From assembly GCA_037042185.1 (NCBI GenBank), contig JAXQJY010000019.1, positions 1 through 64,000 on the forward strand: DNA of 64,000 nt, given 5' to 3'. The translations under genes and the position numbers were made by a program. The notes under the pieces were generated by a model. The model searched no databases. It had not been told where the DNA came from and worked only from the letters and a program-made list of their open reading frames with translations. Origin of the DNA: Sordariomycetes sp. S80-01Y. Lineage: Eukaryota > Ascomycota > Sordariomycetes. Positions 1 through 12,100 of the stretch are shown piece by piece (the first letter of the stretch is position 1; each line of letters starts with the position of its first letter).

Positions 1-139
1 CAACGTACTACGAACAACAAACCGACCCTCTGATCTATCTACCCTGTAGTTAGACCAGGCCCGAACGTCACATAATATCGGGGACTAGGTATTACTATTA
101 ATAAAAAACTTAGCCTTAAAGTAACCTAGCTATAAGCTT

Positions 140-1604
140 ACCCTAAGATATATGGGATCTTATTAAATTATATAGAAGATTAAAACCTATAGTCTAGTAT
201 ATTAGCTATAGCTACCTTTATCTATAAAGATATATAATATATTTAATATTATAAGCCTTAAACTATACTATAATAGCGAAGTAAAGATAAGGGAGCTAAT
301 AGATTACCCCTTTATTAAAGATAAGACCTTCGAAGTTAAACGAATTATAGGCCACCGCTATAATAATAATAAATAGCTATATCTTATTAAGTAAAAGGGC
401 TATCTTAATAATAAAAATATATATTAATAATAGTTAGACTTTATAAATTAAGATTATATAGAGGTATATAAGCAGGGACTTTATAGCAATATTATAGGTT
501 AGATATATTTATACTAGGGGGAATTAGGGTAAAGATAAAAGTAAAGGGTATTATTTAGACTACTAACCAGCAGCGTCGCGCTATCCCGATAATCTCCCTA
601 TAACCCCATAGGGACCCCCCCCCCCTAAATTTACTTATTATCCTTATTCTCCTTACCATCCTTATTAATTACGGCGCCCTATAGGGATTAGTAACGAACC
701 CGTAGTAAAGTAAGGGAGAATATATGGCGACCTCGTTATCCTTATTATCTTTATTATCCTTATCCTCGTCTTTATTATTATCCTCGTTCTTGGTGGGGAT
801 ATACTCGGCCACCTAGGGAATTAGTAATAAAAGAGTAGCGAAGTAATAGGGAATTATATATTATTAGCTATAATAGTGGTATTAGCGGCAATGCGGTAGA
901 GAAGCTTATTTTAGCGGCGGAGGAGTTATATTATTATAGTAACTTCGCCGCTAATTATGGGCAAAGCTGCCAAAGCGCTCGTGGCGGCTAGGGCAGGCGC
1001 AGTGGTGATAATAGTGGTGATAGTGGCGGGGATATAACTAACCTAGCCATAAGTTAGCAAGGGGTTAGCTAAAAGGGCGAAGGAACCTATAGTAATCTTG
1101 GTGGTAAAGGCCTTATATACCTCCACCGCCTGGCTATAGGTGGCCTAGAGAGGAGTTAAAAGGGAATTAGTAGGAGATTCGCAGCGACTTACTATTTTAG
1201 CAATAAGGGCGCATAGAGTGACCTCCGCCCTAGCTATAGGGATATATAGCTTATTATAGTGCCGGTATACCTAGTACTTAGTGGTGGCAGCTATATTATA
1301 GTTAACTTACTACTATATAGGGAGAGTTAGTAGCTACTTACCCTAGTTATTAATATAGATACCCACTAGGGGCACTTTACCGGCGACGATAGCTATCACT
1401 AGGTACTAAGCGTATCGCTTATAGATAATCTCGTGGCTATATTGCTATTAGTTCACTACACCGCTATAGTAAGAGATAAGACTTATAGGATAATCTTACT
1501 AATAAGAGAGGTAGGAGCTATTATAAAAGCTAGAGGAGTTAGCGACTATCTATATTATCGCAATAACTCCGCTATAACTAGTCGGGGAGAAAGGGAATAA
1601 ACTA

Positions 1605-1648
<44 letters not shown>

Positions 1649-1884
1649 AAACTTTAAGGTTAGCCACTAACTTATTATAACTATATAGCGAGGGCCAAGG
1701 ATATATAATAGTTATTATTATTATTACTATTACTACTACTAACTATATAGAGATTAGCGGCAACCATATAGATAACTTAGAGAGAAGAGGGGGTAATAAA
1801 TAAATATATAGGAAGCTTAAAGGGAAGAAAAAGCGAAATTCGTAGAAGCCCTAAGATACTTATAGTAATCTTAAGATGCTATAG
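140..1884 (+). repeat. Inverted-repeat arm 1 (retroelement interior)
   Basis: Pairs in inverted orientation with 2952-4643. Shared landmarks include a TAA-type trinucleotide run (about 1604-1646 here, its complement at about 3183-3231 in the other arm) and a poly-C run near 608-627 matching a poly-G stretch near 4166-4175. This arm keeps more GC than its partner. Fossil; no gene call made. Confidence 0.7.
1604..1646. repeat. TAA-type trinucleotide microsatellite
   Basis: Perfect or near-perfect run of A/A/T triplets inside arm 1; the complementary run is at about 3183-3231 in arm 2, so it predates duplication of the element. Confidence 0.85.
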
Positions 1885-2469
1885 ATTAGCGACGACCCCG
1901 CTTTAACCTATATATAACCATTCATTAATATAATAATATAATATATTAAACGGGACGATCTAACCCTAGTATATTATATAGGCTATTATAGGGCCTCTAA
2001 TAAGCAATAAGATATTAAGAGATTAGAAGTAACCTATTATATATCAAATTAATTAATAGGGGTATCCTAATTATATTAAATTCTCTTATCTAAAGTCCTA
2101 GCTAAGATTATATATTTATAGTATAAGTATTAAGATAGAAGTAACGTTAAAGTAAGATAATAGCTCCATCACAGTAAACTAGGGCTTATTATAACTATAA
2201 TGGCAAGGACCAGATACTTAAAGAGATAAATAACCTTAACTTTAATAGCCATAATATAGCCTTTAAACGAAGACCTAAGAAGCCACGCTATATCACTATA
2301 ACGCTACGACCTCGTGGCAAATAGTAAAAAAAAAGGGGCTATTTAGAAGAGATCTCTAGGAAAGGAAGTAAAAGGGATTAAGGGCAACCCCTTAAGGAGG
2401 GGGCACCCTATTAGGAACCTCGCGGGGTCCTAGCGGCAATCCTCCTATGACCCCATAGCAGAGTCACGT

Positions 2470-2950
2470 GTGGCCATGTATAAGAAGGCTACCCACGGGC
2501 CCAGTGATTATAGAACCTAGAGAGATTAATATAGTCACTAGTCACACCCTAGCTATTATCCTATTACAGCGCGGCAACCTAGCCGCGAGTATCTATCTAG
2601 TCACACCTCCTCACTCTCTTCAATAACCCAGGTCCTGACACCTCCCTGGCTTATAACGCTCCTATAAAGGCTCACCGTGAGCCTTAGGGGATTATAATAA
2701 GCCTCACCACTTAGATTATAACGATCCTCTATATCACTAACTAGTATATAGGACCTATAAGTCACTTATATTTATTAGATATAACTTAGCTATTAATATA
2801 ATTATTAACGCTTAGTTACCTCTAGTTCTATAACTTCAGCACTTAACTATAATAACTACCCAGTCTCGCACTTATAACCTAATATACTACGAATAATAAA
2901 CCAACCCTCTGATCTACCTACCCTATAGTTAGACCAGGCCCGAACGTTAT
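2470..2950 (+). repeat. Putative right LTR of the inner element (fossil)
   Basis: About 480 bp, less AT-rich than its surroundings. Its last 70 bp match bases 1-70 of the window, which would be the tail of the left LTR. A purine-rich tract at about 2355-2402 lies upstream, as expected for a polypurine tract. The left boundary is a guess from a TG dinucleotide near 2470. The right end abuts the inverted copy beginning at 2952. Confidence 0.5.
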
Positions 2951-2951
2951 A

Positions 2952-3184
2952 CTATAGTATCTTGAGATTATTATAAATATCTTAGGACTTTATAAACTTT
3001 ATTTCTTTTTCCCTTTAAGCTTCCTATATATTTATTTATTATCCCCTCTTTCCTTTAAGTTATTTATATAGTTATACTAATCTCTATATAGTTAGTAATA
3101 ATAATAATTATTGTTATTATTATTATATATCCTTAGCCTTTACCTTATAATTATAATAAATTAATAGCTAATCTTAAAGTTTAA

Positions 3185-3230
<46 letters not shown>

Positions 3231-4643
3231 TTATTCCCTTTCTCCCTAACTAATTATAGCGAAGTCGCTATAAGTATATAGATAATTACTAATTTCCCTA
3301 GCTTTTATAATAGCTCCTATTATCCCTATTAATAAGATTACCCTATAAGTCTTATCTTTTACTATAGTAATATAGTAAACTAATAATAATATAATTATAA
3401 GATTACCTATAAGTAATATACTTAATACCTAATAATAACTATTATTATTAATAAAGTATCCCTAGTAAATATTTATATTAATAATTAGGGTAAATAGTTA
3501 CTAACTCTCCCTATATAATAATAAATTTACTATAATATAGTTATTATTACTAAATATTAAATATATTAGTATTATAATAAGCTATATATCTCTATAGCTA
3601 GGGTAAAGGTTATTTTATATATTCTTATTATTAAAATAATAAATTACTATAAATCCCTTACTAATTCCCTATTAACTTCTCTCTAGGCTATTTATAACTA
3701 GATAATAGAAATATATAAGGCCTCTATTATTAAAATTACTATAGATTCCTTTATCCCTTTAGCTAACTTATAGCTAACTTATTACTAGGCTAATTATATC
3801 CTTGCTATTATTATTATTATTATTATTACTATTCCTACCCTAGCCATTATAATTACTTTAGTGGCTTTACCTATAATTAGTAATAAAGTTATTATAATAA
3901 TATATCTTCTTTACTATTAAAATAAGCTTCTCTAGTATATTATTATTAATATTATTATTATAGCTAATAATATATAACTCCCTATTACTTTATTATTCTT
4001 TTATTATTAATCCTTTTAGAAGGCTAAGAATAAGGATAAGGATAATAAGAATAATAAGATTACTATATATTTTCCCTTATTTTATTATAGGTTTATTATT
4101 AATCTCTATAGGGTATTATTATCATTAAGGATAATAAGGAAAATAAAAATAATAAATAGATTTAGGGAGGGGGTCCCTATAGGGTTATAGGGAGATTATT
4201 AAGATAGTATAATATTATTAATTAATAGCCTAAATAATATCCTTTACTTTTATCTTTACCCTAATTTCCCTTAATATAAATATATTTAATTTATAATATT
4301 ACTATAAAGTCTTTACTTATATATCTCTATATAGTTTTAGTTTATAAAGTCTAATTGTTATTAATATATATTTTTATTATTAAAATAGTCCTTTTACTTT
4401 ATAAAATATAGCTACCTATTATTATTATAGTAATGGCCTATAATTTATTTAACTTTAAAAGTCTTATCTTTAATAAAGGGGTAATTTATTAGCTCCCTTA
4501 CCTCTACTTTACTATTATAATATAATTCGAGGCTTATAATATTAAATATATTATATACCTTTATAGATAAGGGTAACTATAACTAATATATTAGCCTATA
4601 GATTCCGATTTTCTATATAATTATTAAGGTCCTATATATCTTA
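2952..4643 (-). repeat. Inverted-repeat arm 2 (older opposite-strand copy)
   Basis: Diverged reverse-complement copy of 140-1884, almost entirely A/T. It begins directly at the end of the putative LTR (about 2950), which fits an element inserted into an older, oppositely oriented copy, with this arm being part of the older one. It ends at about 4643, where normal-composition sequence starts. Confidence 0.7.
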
Positions 4644-4821
4644 ATGTGAAGATCGAACGTGCTATCCGGTCGTGGCCAGCAGCATATATTTCATACCATA
4701 TAGGGCAGGCATGCATGGCCGATCCAAGGCTACGCAGATTCGGAAGCGACTCCAAAATAGCCGTGCCAATCTCAATAGGCAAGGAAGATATCGTGCACTG
4801 ACGTGACTTTCGTTTATGCAA
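4624..4821 (-). pseudogene. F-box-like protein fragment cut at repeat boundary
   Basis: Sixty-odd residues on the minus strand resemble the N-terminal F-box region of fungal F-box proteins: a short basic segment, then SSLPIEIGTAILESLPNLRSL, then a Tyr-rich stretch ending in an alanine/arginine helix typical of this family. There is no ATG at the start (first codon TTG), and the frame runs directly into the AT-rich repeat block at about 4645, so the rest of the gene appears to be missing. It lies 92 bp beyond the NRPS stop. Likely a host gene truncated by transposon activity; a chance ORF is possible given the short length. Confidence 0.45.
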
Positions 4822-4913
4822 GATTTAACACCCCGAGAGGCTCGAGGCTAGGGTGACCCATCTACCTGCCGCCGTTAAACATGCGCGAGAAAGCACACCA
4901 GACCTCAAATCAA

Positions 4914-6170
4914 CTACACTAGCCCGACCACCGCTAAATTTGTATCTTCCGCAAGCCTGACAATCAATTCACACAGCCCGTCTAGAAGCAGAGCTGCCAC
5001 CTCTCCACTAACCATGCAGCTGGATGCCGAGAGGTCAATGGAGAGCATGCCCCCTGCCTTGGGCACAGAAATGACAGATAGGTCACGCGGGACGTAATCA
5101 AATTCGTACCCAAAAGTCGTGCAGTTTACATCAGCAAATCGGAACTCGGGGTTGACAGGTACATTTTGATGCTGTGCAATGGTCTCCAACCGGGTCGAGG
5201 GAGCCCAGTCCGTACAGCGCGCGATGAGATCATCCAAGTCGACTGTCTCGTAGCCGAGTGCCTTGACATGGTCGTCCTGGATGTGCTGGAGTAGATCGCG
5301 AACCCGCCACGAGGGGTGGATCTTGACACGGACGGGGACAGCGTGCACGCAAGCGCCAAGGATGTTTTCGATGCCGTCAAGTGAAAGACTGCGGCCGTTG
5401 ACAATCTGGCCAAAAACAAGATCTGTGCTCTGGGTGTGGCGCGCGAGGATGAGAGCCCACGCGGCCTTGTAAAGAGTCGCGAGGGTGACCCCAGCCGGCA
5501 AAGCTGGCATGAAGATCTCCTGGTGGAGGTGGATGGCAGTCTCTGGCTGTTTGCCATCTTGGGCAGGGCGGCGAAGCGTTGTGACGGAGGACCCGGCGAG
5601 GTACTCGCGCCAGAAGTTAACCAGAGGGGACGTAGTAATGTGATGGTTGCGGTGGACAATGTACGCGGTGTAGTCCGGGGCAGAGGCAAGGGCACGGCCG
5701 CTGTATGCGGAGCTCAGGTCTGCGTAGAGACGGGCAAGCGAGAAGCCATCATACTGCGCATGAGACAGGCGAAGAATAAGAATATTGCGCGTGTTGTCGT
5801 CGGCCGAGACCAGCGTCGCCCGGAAGTGAATGGCACCGTACTGTACCTTGACCGTCGAGTCTACACGCGCCAACTGTTCTGCGTAGGAAGCAACCTGTGA
5901 CTTGGCGGCTTGGAAACGCCGGACGGTGTTATCAATTCGACGCAAAGGCACCTGCACTAGCGTGTCTCGCAGAGGAAGGAAGACGGTGCGCAGCGCGCTG
6001 TACTTGGTTATCACCGCATCAACGGCGCCCTGGATGCGATCCGCGAGAACTGGTCCCGGGATATCCAAGACGAAGTAGTTGCATACTTTGCGAAGCAGAT
6101 AGTCGCGCTGGAACTGAGTAGTGGGCAAGATGTCGATAATGTCTCTAGCCTCCAGTCCGTAGTGGGAAGC
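4914..6170 (-). other. NRPS terminal condensation (CT) domain
   Basis: The last 400 or so residues form a C-type domain with no A or T domain after it. Its active-site motif is SHAQYDGFS (about 5741-5768), matching the SHxxxD form described for fungal CT domains such as that of TqaA rather than the HHxxxDG form. CT domains release the peptide by intramolecular amide formation, so a macrocycle is predicted. Confidence 0.8.
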
Positions 6171-9100
6171 GAGCTGGTCGACCGTCTCTTTGTACGTGGT
6201 CTGCGGAGCATTGCCCAGGCCGACCAAAGCTCCAGGCAAGACGTGCATCGGATCCAACTCCGTTGTCCCATTGGGCTGCTCGATGCATTGCGCTAGATCT
6301 GCTAGCCGAGAATGACCGAATATATCCGGCACTGACAAAGCTAAGCCCTTCTGTCGTGCTGCACCCACAAGTATCATGGCCGTGATGGAGTCGCCACCGA
6401 GGCGGAAGAAGTCCTCTTCCATACCAACGTCAGTAGGGTCCAGATTCAGAACAACCGTCACGAGCTGATGGATATTGCGCTCCGGCGCCGTCGCCGGGGC
6501 ACGCTTGGAGAGGACCGTGGCGCTGCGGTAGCTGGTTAAAGCTGTGCGCGAGAGGTTGCTTATTTCTTCGACCAACAGTTTGCGGTTAGTCTTGCCATTT
6601 TGGGTGAGGGGGAGATAGGCCAAGGGGATAAAGCTGTCGGGCATCATGTAAGAGGGTAACCGGTCGCGCAACTCGGACTCGGCATCCGCAATGTCGTTTC
6701 GGAACTCCTCCGACGGCGGCAGGAACAGATGCGCTGGGTCGCCATCTTGTTGCGTGGGCTGACATACGCAAGCGCATAGGAAAGGATTCTTGTTGTTGGC
6801 GCCGGCCGGAATCAGCTCCACGATAATTTGGTGTGCTTGGCGGAAGGCTCGTTGGACCTGCAACTCTACTTCGCCCAGCTCGATACGCTGACCGTGGACT
6901 TTGACCTGGTTGTCTTTGCGGCCAACGAAGAGCAGCGTTCCATCCGTAGCGTATTGCACGAGATCGCCGGTTAAATACAGGCGGATCTCATGTTTTGAAG
7001 CCGCCGACCGCAGCATACGCAGCCACTCAGGCGGCTCAATGAAAGCCGCCGCCGTCTTCTCCGGCTGCTTGAGGTAGCCACGGCACACAATAGGACCCTC
7101 AATGAGCAGCTCGCCCACAGCACCGATGGGCGCCAGCTTCTCCGGATGCTCGGGGTCCACGATCCAGGCGCAGGAGCCGAGCGGACGGCCGAGCTGACGA
7201 GAGTTGTCGAGGGCCTGCTCGCTCGAGGCTGCGGCGCAAAAGATAGTGCACTCTGTGGGACCATATGCGGGAATCAGTTGAAGGTGTTGGGACCATCGAG
7301 CAAAATCCTCAGCCTTCATGGGCTCTCCACCCATGACCATGGTCTTGAGAGAGGAAACTTGCGGCGGCTGCAAGATTCGCGCGACCGCCGGCGTCAGGAA
7401 GGCCCAGTTGACTTCCATGCGGGCCATGACGCCTGGTATATTACTCTTGCGTTCCTCCTCGGACGGGATGCACACGCAGCCGCCCATGCGAAGCGTTGTC
7501 AGGATTTCTGCCACAGTCGCATCAAAGGCATGCGAAGCAAATTGGAACACGCGAGAGGCAGACGTCACGTTCATGGCTGCGGCATGGGCGGCCATGCTGG
7601 ACGCTAAATTGCAATGTTCCACGACGGCGCCCTTGGGTTGGCCGGTTGAGCCTGAGGTGAAGACGATATAGGCAGCGCTGTGCGGATCGCTGATTGGCAG
7701 CGGAGTAGACTCGCCCATGAAGGCCGGCGTGGCATGCTCGTCAACGTCAATGGCACGCGCAGCCAGCTGAGAAGCAGCTGCGCGGAGGTTGAGTGATGTT
7801 AGAACGACATCCGCGTCGATATCGTGACAGATGCTGCGGAGACGCTCGATGGGGTGCGATATATCAAGAAGCATAAATGCGGCGCCGGCCTTGAGAACAG
7901 CGAGCATGCTCACCGGAACCCAGCGGCTCTTGTCCATGTAGACTGGCACAAACGATTCGGGCTTTACTCCACGGCGCACCAGAACGCAGGCCAGTCGGGT
8001 CGACAGCTGATCCAGCTGCTCGTAGGTAAACTCGCCGTCCCAGGCACATACTGCTGAAGCATGAGGCTGGTCAAGGCTGTGCTGCTTGATGGCGTCGTGC
8101 ACGCAAGCGTCTGCGGCTGGAGGCAGCGCTGCGTTCCAATGGCGCAGCGTGTTCCAATCGTCAGCCCCGAGCCCAATATCGGCGATTCGGTCGTCGGGGC
8201 GCTCGACGACCTCGGCGAGTATATGCTCTAGCTGGTACAGTATGCGATGCATTTGGGCCTCGGGAATTACGTTTGCATCGTACTGAGCGTGAACCGTGAT
8301 GCCGGCGTCGCAGGGATGGCAGTCCAGCAGCAGCGGGTACGTCGCAAAGCTCCCTTGCTGCGACAATTCGCTGCCTGTGCTGAACAGCGTTGGGTCGGAC
8401 GGCGTCATTTTGGCTTCCTGCTGTACAACCAGCAGGGTTTGGAACCGGCACGCGCTGGCTGCTTCTGGTCCAAGATGGGCAATAGTCTGCAACCCGACTT
8501 GCTCCATGCCAAACATGGCGACCGAACGCTGCTGAAGCTCACGAAGGCTGCCGATGATGGTATTCCTGCGGTCCAGAGCGACGTCGAAGGGTACAGTGGC
8601 CAGCGTCGGGCCTGTCAGCGTCTCAATTCCGCATACAGGAGCGGCTCGTCCGTTCACGGTCACACCAAAGACAACTTCGTTGCTCAGAGTATACTTTGCA
8701 GAGAGGATTGCCCAAGCGAGGCGCAGGACTGTCGTCACGGTGATTTCGGCTTGCTTCGAGGCAGGGAAAGCAAGTTTCCGCGACAAGGTGCTAGACGGAC
8801 GAGGTTCATAGCCGTTAGATGGTAATGCTGGAAACGCCATGAGCGCTGTGCCGGACAGCTTTTGTCTCCAAAAGCGCTTTGCGGAGGTGGCCGAGCTCTG
8901 GACGTGCTTGATAAATGGCGCGAATTGTACGCTGCGCAGTGACTTGCCCTGATAGGCCTCTGTAACCTGAGCAAGGAGCAGCGGGAGAGACCACCCGTCG
9001 TAGAGGGCGTGGTGTATCTGTAGCATGAACCAGTTCTTGACGTCGCTGCCGTCGGCCTGATGCTGTTGAATGATGGCATATCGCACGAGCGATGTCCCAA

Positions 9101-12100
9101 GAGCGAATGAAGATTGCTGTGCAGCTTTATGGTATGACTCTAGGTCGGTAAATGTCTGCCACTGCAGCTCTTCTCGAACGACGGCCTGCAAGAACCTGTG
9201 CTTACCGGTGGCCACTATGCGCGTCCGGAGTATGCTATTTGCTGCGCTGGTAGCTGCCCAAGCTTCTCGTAGACGAGCTAGGTCGACATCCCGCGGAAGA
9301 TCGAACTGGAAGTGCGCAACGTACATTCCGGCCTTCTTGGCTGTGAGCGAGATCAGTCCTTCTTGGAGCGCAGTGCAGGTGTAGACATCCTCGACAGCCG
9401 AGCGGTCAACAAGACACGCCCGGCTCACAAGCTGCACGGCATCGTCGCGGTTAAACGTAGCCGGAAGCAAGGAAAAGGGCTCAACGTTGGCTGGTATCTT
9501 CTCGCCAGCGTGAGTATCATCAACGTGCAGCGCAAGGTCTGCAAATCGCGGGTGTTGGAATACTTGTTTCACCGACAGCTGATATCCACGCTTGGATAGC
9601 ACGCCTACGAGCTTCATGGCCGACACGGAGTCGCCGCCGCGGACGAAGAACTCGTCGTCCGCTCCAATGTTGTCCGTCGAGAAGCCGAGCACAGCTGCAG
9701 CGCTCTCGAGAATCGCGGCCTCGACTTGGGACGTCGTGGCGGTTGTGCGTGCTGCTGGTCGGCTAGCCTTGGACGGGTTGTACTGCTGTATCTGGTCCCG
9801 CGTAAGTAGAGCAGCAGCTTTTCGCAATAGCTTTCTATCTAGTTTGCCGCTCTTTGATAGCGGGAAGTGTTGCAGGGGCAGGAATGCGACAGGTACCATA
9901 TACGATGGCAGCGACTGAGTTAGCGATGCCACGCCTTTGGAGACTGACGCTCGATGCGCATCGGTAGGAGGTAGTATAGCCAAGCTGCGAGGTGCGTCTA
10001 CGTCCATATCTTGTTCTTGCTGTCGTCCAGTGGCTATGAAGGCCATGAGGGACGCAGAAGAGGCATCCTTCCATTGAACGAGATCCACGGCAACCTGAGC
10101 GAAATCAGGGAAGCAAGTGCCAACGTGCGCCTCCACCTCTCCGAGTTCTATACGCTGCCCACGCACTTTAACCTGGCTGTCCTTGCGGCCCATGAAGCGT
10201 AGTGAGCCATCGGGCGTATACTGGACAAGATCTCCGGTCTTATACATGCGACAAGCAGGGACGCTCAGCCGCAAGGACGACCGCCAGCCCGGTGGCGTAA
10301 TAAAAGACTTGGCTGCCTGCTCTGGGTTTTCGAGATAGCCGCGGCCAACGGACGGCCCCTCAATGACCAGCTCGCCAACTGCGCCGATGGGCAGTAGGTG
10401 GCCTTCATCAGCTGGATCGACAATCCAGGCCATCGCCCCGAGCCCAAAGCCAATGTTGGATGCGTGGCTGGCTTTGGCCGGCGTGCGCTGAAGCATGCAG
10501 ACGACGGCACACTCAGCCGGCCCGTACGCCACGAGAAGATCCAGGTGCGCCCACGTGGAAAGATCAGACGGCAAAGATGCTTCGCCTCCCATAACCATGG
10601 TTTGCAGGGACGGGATGTCTTGCGGACAGAGGACCCGAGCTACAGATGGCGTGAGACACGCCCAGTTGACGTGGAGCGCGGTCATTGTTTGGGCCAGACG
10701 GTCTCTGCGCTCGTCGTCTGTGGCGATACAAACGCATCCGCCCGAGATGAGGGTCGTAAGAATTTCCATCAGGCAGGCATCAAAGCTGTAGGACGCAAAC
10801 TGCAGCACTCGGGACGACGAGTTGAGTCCAAGCCCTTCCATTTGGGCCAGCGCCGCGGAGCAGAACGATTCATGAGAGATTAAGATACCCTTGGGCGTTC
10901 CGGTAGTTCCAGACGTGAAGATGATGTACGCCGCATTATCTGCGGAGGCCGAGGAGTATGCGGGAGTCGTCTTGGCTGCGGGTACTTTTGGGTTTGCTAC
11001 CAGGACAGGCGACCCTAGCTTGGCTGCAACAGGAAGGGCACCAGGGCTAGTTATGACAATCGGAGCTCTGATGTCCTGGCAAATGCGATGCAAGCGCAGA
11101 AGTGGACTGGAAGGATCCAGGAGGACGAACGCAGAGCCAGTCTTTAACACGGCAAGGATGGCGACTATCGTCCATTTCGACTTTTCGAAACAGAGCGGGA
11201 TGAACGTCTCCGGGCCAAGCTTTGCAGCCTGCTGATGCAGCTGCACAGCGAGCAGCGAGGACATACGGTCCAAATCCTCATATGTCACTGTGCCGTCTGA
11301 GTCGCAGATGGCCGGAGCAGATGGCTGGGTGTTGAATCTGTCTTGAATGAGATCGTGAATGGTCGTTCTCTCGGGTTCCAGCTTAACCTTATCTTGCCAG
11401 CGGCAAATCTGATGCTGGTCCTCGACGCCGACGATAGGGATAGCCATTAAAGCGTCTGACGGCTGCGATATGATGCAGGACAAAACCTGGCGGAATGCGT
11501 GGGTGAGGCTATGAGCTTGCTCGTCGGACAAGAACGAGGCCCAGTACGCAAGAGACACGCCAATAACTTCCTTGGTCACTCCGATGCTGACTGTAATCGG
11601 ATACTCGGTGGGATCGCTGCCATCCTCCTGCTCGATGCAAGGCACTGTCTTGTCCTCGCCGAGGTGCGATGCTGTCTTATCCATCTGCACAGAGACGAGG
11701 GTGTTGAAAAGACCCGCCGCCGTCAGGCCCGCGCCAAGGTGAACGTCTGCCATCGGATGGTGCTGGTGCTCCAAGCTAGCCAGGAACTGCTGCTGATGAT
11801 TATCCAGCACCGTTGATACGCTCTGGTTGCCGCGCAGCGACATGGTGGCGACAAGGACGTTGATAAAGGGGCCTACAGCGTGCTCGATCCCAGGGATAGG
11901 CAAATCGCGCCCAGAAGTAACAAAGCCAAACGACACGCTCTCCTGGCCTGTGTAGTAGTGGAGCACCATCGCCCACGCGAGGTGGCATACGACGGTAGTA
12001 GAAATGCCCTGTTCGTCGCAGAAGCGCAACAGCTTTTGTTTAGATCCAAAATCAACACTATATTTACGTTCGTCATGTATGTCTTGCCCCGTGAGGAAAG

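Larger units (their letters stand above)
1..4645. mobile_element. Nested LTR-retrotransposon fossils (RIP-decayed, Ty3/gypsy chromovirus-like)
   Basis: Very AT-rich block, sharply different from the GC-balanced DNA to its right. The sequence at 1-70 recurs as a diverged direct repeat at about 2880-2950, both ending in the same GC-rich tail; I read these as ends of two LTRs of one element. The sequence at about 140-1884 recurs in inverted orientation at about 2952-4643, so a second copy of the same family lies on the opposite strand. A weak chromodomain-type signature, as at the 3' end of pol in chromoviruses, is visible at about 320-470 on the plus strand. There is no intact coding capacity. 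The composition suggests repeat-induced point mutation. The copy at 2952-4643 is more AT-rich and so probably older. Family assignment is moderately sure; the element looks broken and ancient. Confidence 0.75.
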
